From Ophiosphaerella korrae (Eukaryota; Ascomycota; Dothideomycetes; Pleosporales; Phaeosphaeriaceae): 64,000 nucleotides of DNA. A model generated the notes under the pieces. It saw only the letters and a list, made by a program, of their open reading frames with translations, ran no database searches and was not told where the DNA came from. Below are positions 10,160-24,000 of this stretch, piece by piece (within the stretch, counting starts at the first letter, position 1; each line of letters opens with the position of its first letter). Location of the stretch: assembly GCA_028456385.1 (NCBI GenBank), contig JALNQF010000159.1:1-64000 (forward strand). Direction: 5' to 3'. Made by a program: the position numbers and the translations under genes.

Positions 10160-11387
10160 GATAATACCTATAATGCTATATAATAAACTCAACTACTATA
10201 GTCTACTTAATTCCTAGGAATTAACTTTAAAGATATAAGGAAGCTATCCTTAGTTACTCTCTAGATACTCCCTTCCTCCCTCCTTAGCTAAATAGGGAAT
10301 CTATCCCAGGGCGGTAACGACATTTAGGGCTAACTGTGGATGCGACTATCTGTGTAGCTATACACATTTAGCTGAAGCCCAAAGAAATCTGTTAAGCTTA
10401 TCTCGCACATCTTTGCATCCTACATCTGACAGGAATGCATGCGGGGGCCGATTCAGGCGGCTTACTATCTGGTAAACTAGAGATAATTCTAGCTTTAGTG
10501 GCTAGCGAAGATGTCGGTTGGGGTTAAACAGCTACACGCACCCTATGCTGTGTTAAAGCCCCAACTGTTTGAGCGCTAGGATCGAATAAAAGATCTTGAA
10601 GAAGCGATTGAGAAGAGAAACTACACAGTAGCAGAAATGTAAAGAAGGCGAAGTCTACGCAACGAGACTAGCAAAACCCGAAGCCTATGAGGTACAAGAA
10701 AGATAGAGGACCTTGAAGAGGTGTTTCAGGTGACCTCAGGATGCAGCAGGCGGTCAACCTCACATCTAACAACTAGATGGAACGAAAAGCTATGCAAAAC
10801 AGCCAAGTAATTAACCTTTCAAGCTGACATAAGCATATAGGTAAGATATAATATATTAAAGACGCTATTTAAGTAGCACAATAGGAAGTTAATATTGTAT
10901 CTAAAGTTTATCCCAAGATCTCCATTATATTAAGTGATATAGGGATACAGGAAATAGCGGATAAAAATCAAATGAAATCTACTCTCTCACAAAGCTTCTT
11001 CCAGATTTAATCCTAATTTACACAAGGATGCAACTTAAGCTATAATTAAGCAACTAGAATAGTAGGTGAGTACCTGTAAGCTCCTCTAATTGTGCCTGAT
11101 TTGATACTTGAGTAGTATGAAGAGGGTCTAAAATTAGGTCCCGGTTAGCTCGTAGGGATGTGAGGCGTCCAGCATTGACAGGTCCTATTATCGGGCTACG
11201 ATCTTCAATAGTTTAGCTCTTGACACGCTATAGCAGCAACACTTTTCTTTTATCTATAGTCCTTAAGACCGCTCGAATAATTACTCAATCACGCACATTC
11301 ATCCCACAAAATAGTTAATTATTAACGCTACGTTCTAGGGGCAAGTTCAAACTAGAAATCCGCAAATACTCTATAGGAAGATTTAAC
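10160..11387. other. Transition from gene space into the RIP-damaged island
   Basis: No intact gene. Composition changes from ordinary to TpA-rich over about 10.8-11.4 kb. A short plus-strand stretch near 10590-10630 reads KDLEEAIEKRNYTVAEM before a stop and could be a scrap of a transposase-type helix-turn-helix, but the support is thin. An imperfect inverted repeat lies at 10517-10565. Confidence 0.5.
10517..10565. repeat. Imperfect inverted repeat
   Basis: GTTGGGGTTAAACAGC (10517-10532) pairs with 10547-10565 (begins GCTGTGTTAAAG and ends CCCCAAC), with small bulges and a 14-nt loop. It could be a hairpin at the 3-prime side of the HeLo gene or a remnant of a small element; no function is assigned. 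Confidence 0.5.
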
Positions 11388-11389
11388 TA

Positions 11390-11451
11390 ACGTGAAAGAT
11401 TACTGAGCCGGTTAGATTACTAAGCCGGTCACTTTTTCTTGGCATTATGAA
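11390..11451 (+). repeat. Left TIR of Fb1
   Basis: Contains two copies of a 17-bp direct repeat (GATTACTGAGCCGGTTA and GATTACTAAGCCGGTCA). It keeps CCGG and GAGCC, so it is clearly less RIP-mutated than its partner at 31428-31489. Confidence 0.8.
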
Positions 11452-12312
11452 CACTACCTCTTTAGGGGTTAATAACAAACTTTACTTAGTACCCCCTACT
11501 ACTATAACACTACTATCTAATTTAGAAGTCTCTTCTTTATCTTCCTGGCACGTTTGCGCGTTGTGCCTAGTCTTCCTGTAGTTCCTACAGCGCTGTTAAC
11601 CTAGCTAAGCCCTTTTATAGTTACTCTTACTACGAGCCTTTTTACCCTTTTGCGCAGCTATTAACGCCTCTACAGCTACCTACGTTAATATCTCTCTATA
11701 CTCTATAGTCTTACTATACTAAATTTGCTTTCTTTTACGTAACTTTTACTTAGTTATTACTTCTAATTACTCTTTAAGCTCCTTTATATAGGTATCTTAA
11801 AGAACGCTTTTATAACGTAGTTTATAAGCAAGTAGCTAGTACAAGTAAGCGGCTAGCCCTACTAACTTTGTGCACCTCTTTAAGTACATAACTTAATAAC
11901 GTAGTAGAGTAGAGTATATATATTAATATATTAAATTAAGTAGTACCTACTGCATTACTTTTACACGTACGTAAGTTATACCTAGTCTCTCTATACCTCT
12001 TACAGCGTGCGCGAGCCTAGCAACTTAAGCCTAAACGCTACCTACTCTTGCGCTGTTTACAATCAATCTAGTAATTAGCCTCTAGTTAAGTAATTAAATC
12101 CTCTCCCTATCCCTTTATTAAGACTCCTTTCTTCTAAATCTACTTCTTTTTTTGTAATTTACGCTTGCTAGCTACCTTATTAGCTCTCTTAAGACTAGAG
12201 ATCTAATTACGTATTAACTTAGCTTCTAGCATTATTATATAAGCTCTCTTTTTAAGTTAATTAATTGCGTTAATAATTAATACTAGTAATAAGCTCTTGT
12301 GCTAGCGTACGC

Positions 12313-12769
12313 TGTAATAGGCTACTTGCGTTAACTACTAGTAGCTATTAGGATGTTAGTAGATTAGGAGTTAATAGTAAAGCTCGTGTAAGTAATTAGT
12401 AATAACTAATATTAATAGAAGATGTTTTGCAATTGTCTTATATTAGCGTTCTATAGTTAAAGGATTAAATTACTAATACTATCCTAATAATACGCATCTC
12501 TACTAACTATATAGTAATAATATCTTAGCTACTTTATTACTTTGTGTTTACTAAGATCGCGAATTTATAAATTTATTATATAATAGCTTCGCAACTTTAT
12601 GTTTACTAAGATCGCAAATTTATAAATTTGTTACGTATCTATATTATAGTTAGCTTCTTAGTTAAACTTATTATCTTATAGGTCGTTACCCTACTCTTTC
12701 TATACTTTGTTAGCGGCTGTACGTAGACTAATTAGTTCTATCTTAGTTTCTCTTGTTACTACTATAACA
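12313..12769 (-). repeat. LTR of element A (left, 3-prime LTR)
   Basis: 457 bp with TG..CA ends, paired with 19352-19808. It contains a tandem duplication of a 55-bp unit (TTTACTAAGATCGCRAATTT) at about 12547-12645. Confidence 0.92.
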
Positions 12770-12784
12770 CTATTCCCTCTTCTA
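12770..12784 (-). promoter_or_regulatory. Polypurine tract of element A
   Basis: The complement reads AGAAGAGGGAATAG directly next to the left LTR. A purine run here is the primer site for plus-strand DNA synthesis, which sets the element on the minus strand. Confidence 0.7.
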
Positions 12785-15700
12785 CGTAGTCTCTTATTTC
12801 TTCGTACTAGTACTAAGGTTATTAGTCCTATGTCTTTGTTAATCCTTAGTTCCTTATTACTCCTTATACTATCTTAGTCTTAGCACAACAAACTTCTCCT
12901 TATAGCTTATATTATTTGTAATAGGGTTAAGATATTCCTTTATTATCGTTATACTAAATTAGGTCTTTCTTACCTTATATCTTTAAATAATAGTAAATAC
13001 TATAATAAGTGTATCCTCGCTAATATTTAGTATAAATATATTTCTTCTAAGGTTTCGCTTATAGAGTGTAAGTGTTTAATTTCTATATAGTCTTTTTCTA
13101 CTAAGTTATATAAGGTAAGCTATTAATAGGGCTTAAGTATAATTATTATTATAGCTTACTATAGCTAAAGCTAAGTATAAGTTAACTCTTTATAAGCTAG
13201 TAAAGCTTTATTCCTATATTAAGTGTCTTTATAAGATAAAGGCTTATAATAACGCTAAGTTATCTAAATAGTCTTGTACCTTAGAAGCTAAATTAGATTT
13301 AGACGATGTAGTAGAGGCTACTCTAGCTCCTATTGTATTAGGCGCTCTTATTACCTCTCTATCTAGTAGTAGTATTATTAGTTTTCTTAACTTGCTATAA
13401 GGCGTTCTAGAGGGTTTTAACTTTAAAACTCTTCTAGTTTCTTAAGGTAATTAAGGTTATCCTCTAGTTCCTATATTTCTTCTTATAGTTGTCCTTTTTC
13501 GTTTATTCCTATCTATTTTACTAAGTAGTAGTTCCTACTATTATAGAACTAATATACTAAGATTTCTTTAACTTCCTATTCTTCTTGTTCTCTATACGTA
13601 TCTACTTTGTACACTAGTAGTTCTATATCTTATAGTACTTTTTCTAGTAATACTACGTAGAATATTAGATATATTCTTATTTTACTTAGTAGTCTTAATT
13701 TAAATATAACTAGTGTAACTTCTTTCTCTACTTTGTATAGTCCTATCTTAATATAGTCTAGTTTTAAGCTTAATTATTTACTTTTAATATTTCTTTATAG
13801 TAACTATACTTTTTCCCCCTCTTTAAATTAGGGTCCCTTTATATATTTCTTATTATAATATTTTTTTATATAATCTTGTAGAAACACTACGTCTTATCTT
13901 AATTAATTGTATATATCTTTAAGTCTATTAGTAAGGTTTTTTCCTCTTAGAGACTAAGATATTTTAATTCTTAGTATTTAGTATATATTAGGGTTAAATC
14001 TATAGTTTATAAAGAAGAGTAATACTCTTATTACTACGTTCTTTGCGCTATTATATACTAACTGTGCTATAGGTAGTAACTATACCTAATTGTTTTAGTT
14101 ATAATTAAGGTAGTATCTTAGGTATTATTCTACTATCTAGTTTATACGTTCTAATTGTCTATCTATCTATAGGTAGTATACTATTAATATTGTATATTTA
14201 ATTCCTAATTATACTATTATTGTTCCCTATAGTTTTAATATAAATCTTACGTCTCTATCTATAATAATCTTATCTAGTAGTCTATATTAGCTAATTATAG
14301 TTCCTAGGACCTAGTGTATAGTAACTTTTATCTTACTTTTCTCTTTATATAGTCTAAAGTATAAGTACTTTATAAGTTTATCTACTATTATTAGGATTCT
14401 ATTATATTTAACTCCTAATATTAAGTCCTTTAACTTAAGTAGTTTTGTAATAAAATCTATTATAATAACTCTCTAAAGTCTTTCTAGTACTTTAATTAGT
14501 TATAATATTCTATATAGTATATATCTACTATACTTATTTCTATAGTATTCTATATAGTCTTGTAGTACTTCTATTACTAGTTACCTTACTCTTAAGATAT
14601 AATAATCTCTTAGTAGTCTATCTAGTATTTTATTAATTCCTTAATATCTATATACTAGTAGTTTGTAGAATTATTGTATAAATTCTCTTTATATTTTTCT
14701 TAGAATATACGTTCTTCTATAGGCTTGTGCGAGGCCTTCTTAGATCTTAAGTTTTTCTATTTCTTTAGGAGCTTTTCTTGTTTCCTTCTAAATCTATTTG
14801 TCTAGCTTGCTACTCTTTCTCTTAAGTATTATAGCTATTTTTAGTATATTTAGGACTAAATATCCTTCTTTATTCTTAATTAGAACTATACTAGTAGCGT
14901 TTATTTCTTCTTATAAGTCTAGTTTTCTACTAAGGGCGTCTATAAATTAGTTATCTTTCCCTTTTATATATATAACTTTAAAGCTAAATATTAATAAGAA
15001 CTCCTACTATCTTATATAGCGTTATAATAAGTCTTTATTTATTATAAATCCTATAAGATTCTTATAGTCTATATAGACTTTTATTTAGTATTTTACTCCT
15101 TATACGTATACTCTCTATTATTTAAATACTTTGTAGATTGCTAGTATCTCCTTATTATAAATTAGGTAGTTAAGCTCTACTAGCTTTATTTTCTTAGAGA
15201 AGTATTTAACTAAATATTCTTGTTTTGTAGTTTAGTCTTCTTGTATTAGTACTATTCTATAGACTAAGTTAGATACATCTATTTTTACTATTACTAGTAG
15301 TTCTAGGTTATATATTCTAATAACTAGGTTTTCTATAAAACATTATTTAATCTAATTAAATACTTTATTATATTCTTAAGTCTATTTAAATAGTATATCC
15401 TTCTTTATAAGTTTTGTAAGTAGTTCTATTATTTTAGACTATCTTACTATTAGTTTTCTATAAAAGTTTACTAATCTATAGAATTGTTGTACTTCTTGTA
15501 GGTTCTTTAGTATTAGCTATTCTTAGATTGTTTTAATCTTGTTTAGATCTATTTATATTTTTCCTAGTTTAATAATAAATCCTAAGAAGTCTACTTCTTT
15601 TATATAAAATTTGTATTTTCTTATTTTAAGAAATATTTTACTTTTTACTAATCTTTCTAGTACTTTGTGTATATATTATATGTGTTCTTCCTCTATTTCT

Positions 15701-17581
15701 AAGAATATAAGGATGTTATCTAGGTATATAAATATAAATACGTCTAGGTATTCTTTTAAGACTATATTTATCTTTTCTTAAAATACTACTAGTATATTTA
15801 TTAATCTAGAGGGTATAACTATATATTTAAATAGTCTATATTATATTCTAAATACTATTTTCTACTTGTTACCCTCTTTAATTCTAATCTAGTAGTAGGT
15901 ATTTTAAATATCTAGTTTAGTAAAGATTTATACTTTCTATAGCCTATCTTATATCTTATCTATATATAGTAAGGGGTATTAGTTCTTGTCTATTATTATA
16001 TTAGTTTTTCTAAAATCTACATAAGGTCTTTTATTATCTATCCCTTTTTTGTCTATAAATATAAGTCTATAAGCTACTAAAGATTTAGATTCTTATATCT
16101 ATCTTTTCTTTATTACTTTTTATATAAATACGCGTTTAATCTTTAATTCTTCTTTAGTTTTTTAATAGACTAGGCTCTATCTTATATTTTTTCCTTCTTC
16201 TAGGTCTATTGCTAAGTCCTATATTTAATAGTCTAGGAGGTAGTTATTAGGTTCTATAAGTTATTTTTCCTATTTCTTAAATTCTTCTAGGAATTTTCCT
16301 TTGTATATAACTATATTAGCTTTTAATATTTCTTTCTTAGAGTAGCTAATTCTCTCTATTCTCTAATTAATTCTTAGGTTAGTTATCTATAACTATAGTA
16401 TTCCTAGTATTATATCTTATTTATTATTAATTGTTGTTATATCTATAACTATATTCTTAATTTCTAATCTTTCTAGCTTTAGTATAGAGGGTATTATTTT
16501 AAACCTTATAGGTTCCTAGAATAGTTTTCTTTTAATTATACTTAGTTGTTAAAGGTACTTCTTTATAGTATAAGTTATTCCTTAGCTTTCTACAAACTTC
16601 TTAGATATAAAGTTCTTTGTAGCTCTACTATTAATTATTATTTATACTTTCTTTCTTTAGTATATACCTGTTTTTGTAATATATAGGCTTCCTATACCTT
16701 CTAGCTTTTCTTACTTAGGTTTTTCTTTAAATTGTCTATTCTTCTAGAGCTATTGTCTTGTTTTACGTTTATAGTTCTTGTATTTTAGATATTTATTATA
16801 GGTATATTTATACTATAGTTTCTCTTAAATATATTCTTTAGATAGTTTAAGGCCTAGTCTAATTACTATATATTCTTTGTTAAGTATTTTAATTATTTCC
16901 TAACCTTAGATATCTTTCTTTGCGATTATATTTGCGTAATCGTGTCCTTTTCTTTGTATAGGCTATACGTAATTTCGTACCTTAAGTTCTCTATATATAT
17001 AGTAGTTTATGTTTAGGCATAATATCTATAATATCTTAGTATATGCTAGGTGTTCTAGATTTATTCTCTTGTTGTCCCCTACTTAGTAACTATCTATTCT
17101 AGGTCTTGTATTTGTTAAGATATAGTATACTATTAGTACTCGTAGTATATAGGCTTTGTTAATCTATTACGTTTTTCTTACAAGGAACTACTATTCTCTT
17201 TATATAGGTATTCTACCTACTATAACTATATATTACTCTATCTATTATTAGAATATTATAAACTTTTTTACTTTAGGATTACGTTCTTTCTAGTCTTTAT
17301 ACGCTTCTTCTATACTTATAACTAGTAAGTATTTTTAAATAAATTTCTATTCTTTATTTTGTTCCTCTATATCTATTGTTATATAGCTATTATAGCTATA
17401 CGCTCTTAACTAGGTATACTTAGTGCCTTTTATATTAGTTTATTTCTCGTCTCCTTGTAATTCTTTAGAGGAGACTATTGTAGTCTCTTTATCTTGTGCT
17501 AGTCCTTTAGCCTAGATTAATAGTATCTAGGGTTCTTCCCCTTCTAAATCTTCTATTAGTAAGTCTATTATATATACTATT

Positions 17582-18011
17582 TGTTACGACAGTAACAAGA
17601 GAAATACAGATAGAACTAATTAGCCCTACGACTAAAGGATCGAGTTCTTACAAACACGAAGAATACGAACTCGATTAGGAAACTACACATAATTAGGACA
17701 CCTAGGGTAATCTGTAATCTATAGACTCTTGGCGTTAACAGATTATAGATCAAGGTAATCTGCAATCTGTTGTTCTTAGCAGTAACAGATTAATAGATTA
17801 GGACAAGTATATAGTTAGTAGCGACGCGCATTATTAAGATAGCATCAGCAATTCAATCCCTTAACTATAGAACGCTAATACAAGATAGTTGCAAGATATC
17901 TTCTATTGTTTATAGTTATTGCAGATCACCTATACAAACCTTTGCTATTACCTTACAACCTACTAATACTAGAAAGGCTATTAGGAAGTCGACCCTAGTA
18001 AGCCCGTAACA
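17582..18011 (+). mobile_element. Solo LTR (C family) inside element A
   Basis: 430 bp beginning TGTTACGACAG and ending CGTAACA, flanked by CTATT at 17577-17581 and 18012-18016. It is the reverse complement of the element C LTR and of the same length. It retains CpA, CpG and CpC sites (GTTGCAAG, GTCGACCC, CGACGCGCA) that are mutated in C. A plausible origin is LTR-LTR recombination after insertion into A. Elements C, E and G show related sequence running through this point without it. Confidence 0.93.
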
Positions 18012-19351
18012 CTATTTCTTCTAGCTATACTTTTATTCTTTCTTTTATTACTACTACTTTATTCTTTTATAAGAACTATCCTACTCTCTATTTACTAAAA
18101 AGATGTATATTATAGTTATCTTTGTAACAAAAGGTCTAATAGAGTATTATATACTATATTTCTTTACTCTTAGCTACTTTCTCTTAAGGTTTAGCTTATA
18201 TCTTAGGTACTTCTTTTTTATTCTTAGTTGTTTTTAACTATATTTCTTTCTTTAGGTCTTTACTTCTATAGTCTTTTATAAAGTATCTTAGTTTCCTATA
18301 TTTATAATATATTATGTTCTTTTTCTAATTTAACTAGTAATCTTTTACGTAGTAACCTTTTCTACTATATCTAAAGTACGTAAAGTCTTTATTCTTTTTA
18401 AATTTCTTGTCCTTATTAGTGTTAAGGATTATAGAGTCTCTAGTGTCTTAATTTCTAAGTTATTCTCTATATTTATTTTTCTTCTATTCTTAAAGATTAT
18501 TATCTATCTATATTACCTTTTATTTTAGAGCTTCTAGTATTCTTAGTTTTTCTATATAAATTATCTTGTATTAGATTTTTAAATTTAATCCTTATTTAAA
18601 TTATAATATTAGTAATACTTTGTTTAATCCTATATTCTATAATAGTTATTTAAACTATAATACGTATTTAGGAATACTCTTGTATTATATAAGCCTTTTA
18701 AGCTTCTTTTTAGCTTATTAGGTAATATTTATATTACTAAATACTACTTTTATTTATTTAGTAAAGTATTTATAACTTCTAAAGATAGCTCTAGTTTTAT
18801 CTTTCTATATTCTTAGTACGTATATTATATAATCTATCTAGTAGGATTTAAACTATCTTATTATATCTTCTTTAAAGTATATTCTAATATATATTACCTT
18901 TTTATCTTCTCTATTAAAGTATAGTACTTGTATATTAATCTATAGTTATACTACTACTATAAAGGGTCTTAATTTTTCCCTTGTTCTATTAAATTTCTTA
19001 AGTATAGGTATCTTAGGTAGCTTCTTTATTGTACTTATTTCTAGTTTCTAGGTAATTTATTCTATCTAGTTTTATCCTTCTATAATAGCCTTAATTTAAA
19101 TTTTGTTTTACTTAGCGTAATCTTATAGTTCTTTGTTCTACGTTTCTAGGGCCTTAATTATTAGTTATATGTCCCCTTTCTTAGTAATTAGGTTGTTTAG
19201 GTATATCTTAACTACTACCTAGTTAGTTTCGTCTAACTTGTAACTACTTAGAAGTACTTTACCTCTCTTTTTAGTTAAACTTTCTACTATTGTATTAGCT
19301 AGACTATGCACTACTTACGCTTTACTTCTCTTAATATCTAAATTAGTAAGG

Positions 19352-19808
19352 TGTAATAGGCTACCTACGTTAACTACTAGTAGCTATTAGGATATTAGTA
19401 GATTAGGAGTTAATAGTAAAGCTTGTATAAGTAATTAGTAATAACTAATATTAATAGAAGATGTTTTACAATTGTCTTATATTAGCGTTCTATAGTTAAA
19501 GGATTAAATTACTAATACTATCCTAATAATACGTATCTCTACTAACTATATAGTAATAATATCTTAGCTACTTTATTACTTTATATTTACTAAAATCGTA
19601 AATTTATAAATTTGTTATATAATAGCTTTATAACTTTGTATTTACTAAGATTATAAATTTATAAATTTGTTACGTATTAATATTGTAGTTAGCTTCTTAG
19701 TTAAACTTATTATTTTATAGGTTGTTACCCTACTCTTCCTATACTTTGTTAGCGGCTATACGTAGACTAATTAGTTCTATCTTAGTTTCCCTTATTACTA
19801 CTATAATA
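19352..19808 (-). repeat. LTR of element A (right, 5-prime LTR)
   Basis: 457 bp partner of 12313-12769. In the first 80 bp the two differ at about five positions, all transitions, as RIP predicts. The terminal CA is mutated to TA. Confidence 0.92.
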
Positions 19809-20570
19809 TACGCGCTTACGTATAAGTGTTAACTAAGCCTCTAGCTTACGTACGTTACTTAGCGTACAAGCTACCTAGAGAGCCTCTAGTAGAGCTAAAG
19901 TAGCTAGAGTAAGTATATAGAGCTAGATATTAAGTCTTAAGATAACTACTTCTAGCTAAAGTAGAACAAGGCTAGTAGCTTAAAAAGCTAAGTAAATATT
20001 TACTCTTATAAAGGCTTAGTTAAAGGCTACGTAGAAGGCTAGTAGGAATTTAAGTTTAGTAATATAATTAATATAGTTCTAGATTAAGCTCTTAACTTAA
20101 TAGCTATATACCTTCTTTAATAGAGAGAAGTAGCTAATATTAAGAGGCTAAAGTAAGTAAAATAAGTAAGCTAGTATATAGAGTATATAGATATTATTCT
20201 CTTTATAGATTTTATTAAACTTAAGAAAGTAGTAGCTCTTATAACTATTAAGTATAAGTAGCTAATACGTACTAACTACTTAGTTCTTTATATACTTATT
20301 AAAGTGCTTAAGCTAGTTAATAGCTAGCTTATCTATTATCTAGCTATTATTACTAATTCTAATAGCCTAGTCTTATAGGATATAGTCTTCCTTATACTAA
20401 GTAGAGAGGTAGTACTTACTAGTAAAGATAAAGAATAGTAAGACTACCTAGCTAGTAGCGTTAATTATAGTAATTACTATTACCTACTTATAATTACTAG
20501 GCTAGATAGCCTTTAGCTTACCTCTCCTCTCTAACCCTATTATAATAAGCTAAGTTATAATCTTACCTAT

Positions 20571-21000
20571 TGTTACAGGTTTACTAAGGTCGACTTCCTA
20601 ATAGCCTAGATAGGTGTTAGTAGATTATAAGGTAATAACAAAAGCTCGTATTATAATCTATAATAAGCTATAAACAATAGAAGATATTTTGCAACTATCT
20701 TTATATTATCGCTCGTAGTTAATAATTAAATTACTAATACTATCCTAATAATACGCATCGCTACTAACTATATACTTATCCTAATCTATTAATCTATTAC
20801 TACTAAGAATAATAGATTATAGATTACTTTAATCTATAATCTATTAACGCTAAGAGTCTATAGATTATAGATTACTCTAGGTGTCCTAATTATATATAGT
20901 TTCCTAATTAAGTTCGTATTCTTTGTATTTGTAAAAACTTAATCCTTTAGTTGTAAGGCTAATTAGTTCTATCTATATTTCTCTTGTTACTGTCGTAACA
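20571..21000 (-). repeat. LTR of element C (left, 3-prime LTR)
   Basis: 430 bp. Its middle holds short inverted repeats of TAATCTATAATCTATT and its complement, about 20776-20870, absent from the A and B LTRs. Confidence 0.92.
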
Positions 21001-24000
21001 CTATCTCCTCCTCTAGGTAGGTCTTTGTTTATCTATCCTAGGGCTAAGGTTATTAGCCTACTCTCTTCGTTAATTTCTAGCTCCTTATTACTCTCTATAG
21101 TTGCCTCTTCTACACGTTGTTAATATCTTCTTACTAATTGCGTGTTGCGCAATAGTGTTAAAATGTTTCCTTGTTCTTGTTATACTTCCTCTAAGTTAAA
21201 TCCTAAGTACTCTCTTTATATAGTTTCTATAAACAATAGTAGAGCTTATAAGGCGTATATCTATATAAATATTTATAGTTCTTATAACGTGTCTAGTATC
21301 TCTCTTGTAGAGTGTATGTTTATTATACTTATTCTTGTATCTAGGCTTAATAATAATAGGGAGAGCTATTAACTAGGCTTAAGAGAAATTACTATCTTAA
21401 ATTATAGAAGCTAAAGCTAAGCGTAAGTAGATCTAGGAGCTTGTATAGAGTAAGCTAGTAGAGAATTAAGCTCGTTTCTCTTGTCCTTATAAGATAAAGG
21501 CGCTAAATAATAAGAAATTAGCTATATAGTTAGTAGCTCTAGAAGCTAAGCTAGACTTAGATAAGGTATTTAGTATTACTATAGTAGGTCCTGCGTTAGG
21601 CGCTCCTATCGCCTCTCTATCTAGCGATAGTAATGTTAGTTCTCTTAGTTTACTACTAGGCGTTCTAGAGGGTTTTAACTTTAGAAGTCCTCTAGTTTCT
21701 TAAGGTAGTTAAGGTTGTTTTCTAGTTCCTATATTTCTTCCTATAGTTATCCTTTTTCGTCTATACCTATCTATTTTACTAGGTAGTAGTTCTTACTATT
21801 ATAGAACTAGTATACTAGGATTTCTTTAACTTTCTATTCTTTTTATTCTCTATATATATCTACTTTGTATACTAGTAGTTCTACGTTTTATAGTACTATC
21901 TTAAGTAGTACTATATAGAAGGTTAGGTATATCTTTATTTTGTTTAGTAGCTTTAATTTAAATATAACTAGTGTAACTTCTTTCTTAATTTTATATAGTC
22001 TTATCTTAACGTATTCTAGTTTTAAACTTAGTTTCTTGCTCTTAATATTTTTTTGTACTAACTATACTTTTTCTCCCTTTCTAAATTAGGGTCCCTCTTT
22101 ATATTTCTTGTTATAGTACTTTACTATTTAATTATATAGAAATTCTACATCTTGTCTTAATTACTCGTGTATGTCTTTAAGTCTATTAGCGAAGTTTTCT
22201 CCTTTTAGGGACTAAGATATCTCTAGTCTTAGTATTCTATATATACTAGGGTTAAATCTATAGTTTATAAAGAAGGGTAATACTTCTATTATCTTATTCT
22301 TTACGCTATTGTATGCTAACTATGCTATAGGTAGTAACTATACCTAGTTGTTCTAGTTGTAGTTAAGATAGTATCTTAGGTACTATTCTACTATCTAGTT
22401 TATTCTTTCTAATTGTCTATCTATTTATAGGTAGTATATAGTAGATATTGCGTATTTAATTCCTAATTGTACTATTATCGTTCCCTATAGTTTTAATGTA
22501 AATCTTATATCTCTATCTATAATAATCTTGTCTAGTAGTCTATATTAACTAATTATAGTTCCTAGAACCTAGTATATAGTAACTTCTATTCTACTTTTTT
22601 CTTTATATAGTCTAAAGTATAAGTATTTTATAAGTTTATTTACTATTATTAGGATTCTATTATACTTAACTCCTAATATTAGGTCTTTTAACTTAGGTAG
22701 TTTTATAATAAAATCTATTATAATAACTCTTTATAGTTGTTCTAGTACTTCTACTAGTTGTAGCTTCTTATATAGTATATATCTACTATACTTATTCTTC
22801 TAGTATTCTATATAATCTTGTAGTACTTCTATTACTAGTTATCTTACTCTTAGGATATAATAATCTCTTAGTAGTCTATCTAGTATTTTGTTAATTCCTT
22901 AATATCTATATACTAGTAGTTTATAGAACTATTATATAAATTCTCTTTATATTTTTCCTAGGATATACGTTCTTCTATAGACTCTTGCAAGACTTTCTTA
23001 GATCTTAAGTTTCTCTATTTCTTTAGGGGCTTTTCTTATTTCTTTCTAAATCTATTCGTCTAGCTTACTACTCTTTCTTTTAAGTGTTGTAGCTATTTTA
23101 GGTATATTTAGGACTAAATATCCTTCTTCGTTTTTAACTAGAACTATACTAGTAGTACTTACTTCTTTCTATAAGTCTAGTCTTCTACTAAAGGCGTCTA
23201 TAAATTAGTTATCTTTTCTTTTTATATATATAATTTCTATATTAAATATTAATAGGAATTCCTACTATCTTATATATTATTATATTAGTTCTTTATTTAG
23301 TATAAATCCTATAAGATTCCTATAGTCTATATAGACCTTTGTTTAGTATTTTACTCCTTATAGGTATACTCTCTATTATTTAAATACTTTATAGATTACT
23401 AGTATTTCTTTATTATAAATTAGATAGTTAAGCTCTACTAGCTTTATTTTCTTAGAGAAGTATTTAACTAAATATTCTTTCTTAGTCTTTAGGTCTTCTT
23501 ATATTAGTGCTATTCTATAGACTAAATTAGATGCGTCTATTTTTACTATTACTAGTAGGTTTAGGTTATATATTCTAATAACTAGGTTTTCTATAAACTT
23601 CTTTTTAATCTTCTTAAATACTTTATTATATTCCTTTATCTATTTAAATAGTGTATCCTTTTTTATAAGCCTTATTATTAGTTCTATATTTTTAGACTAT
23701 CTTACTATTAACTTTTTATAAAAGTTAGCTAGGCTATAAAATTATTATACTTCCTTTAGGTTCTTAGGTATTAGCTATTTGTTAATTAATCTAATTTTTT
23801 CTAGATTAATCTTGATTTTTCCTAGTTTAATAATAAATCTAAGGAAGTCTATTTTCTTTGTATAGAATTTGCATTTTCTTATTTTAAAGAATAGTTTACT
23901 TTCTACTAGTTTTTCTAGCACTTTATATATATACTACACGTATTCTTCTTCTATTTCTAAGAATATAAAGATATTATCTAAGTATGTAAATATAAATATA

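Larger units (their letters stand above)
12313..19808 (-). mobile_element. Gypsy element A: full-length chromodomain Ty3/Gypsy LTR retrotransposon, RIP-inactivated
   Basis: LTRs of 457 bp at each end (12313-12769 and 19352-19808) begin TGTAATAGG and end TAACA or, mutated, TAATA. The TSD TACGC lies at 12308-12312 and 19809-19813, and the uninterrupted site is visible in Fa2 near 44240. A pyrimidine run (the complement of a polypurine tract) at 12770-12784 puts the 3-prime end on the left, so coding is on the minus strand. RT is recognisable from the complement of FIYLDNIL near 15715-15735, where the YLDD box is now YLDN. The chromodomain region is near 13410-13570. A solo LTR with its TSD adds 435 bp; without it the element is 7061 bp. 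LTR differences are all transitions. No frame is intact. Confidence 0.92.

Noticed and set aside
10590..10720. Possible transposase helix-turn-helix scrap
   Set aside because: Only about 17 residues before a stop and no ends or repeats; too weak to list as an element.
21142..21372. 76-codon open frame on the plus strand
   Set aside because: It lies antisense inside minus-strand element C, in low-complexity TpA-rich DNA, with no domain. A chance frame.
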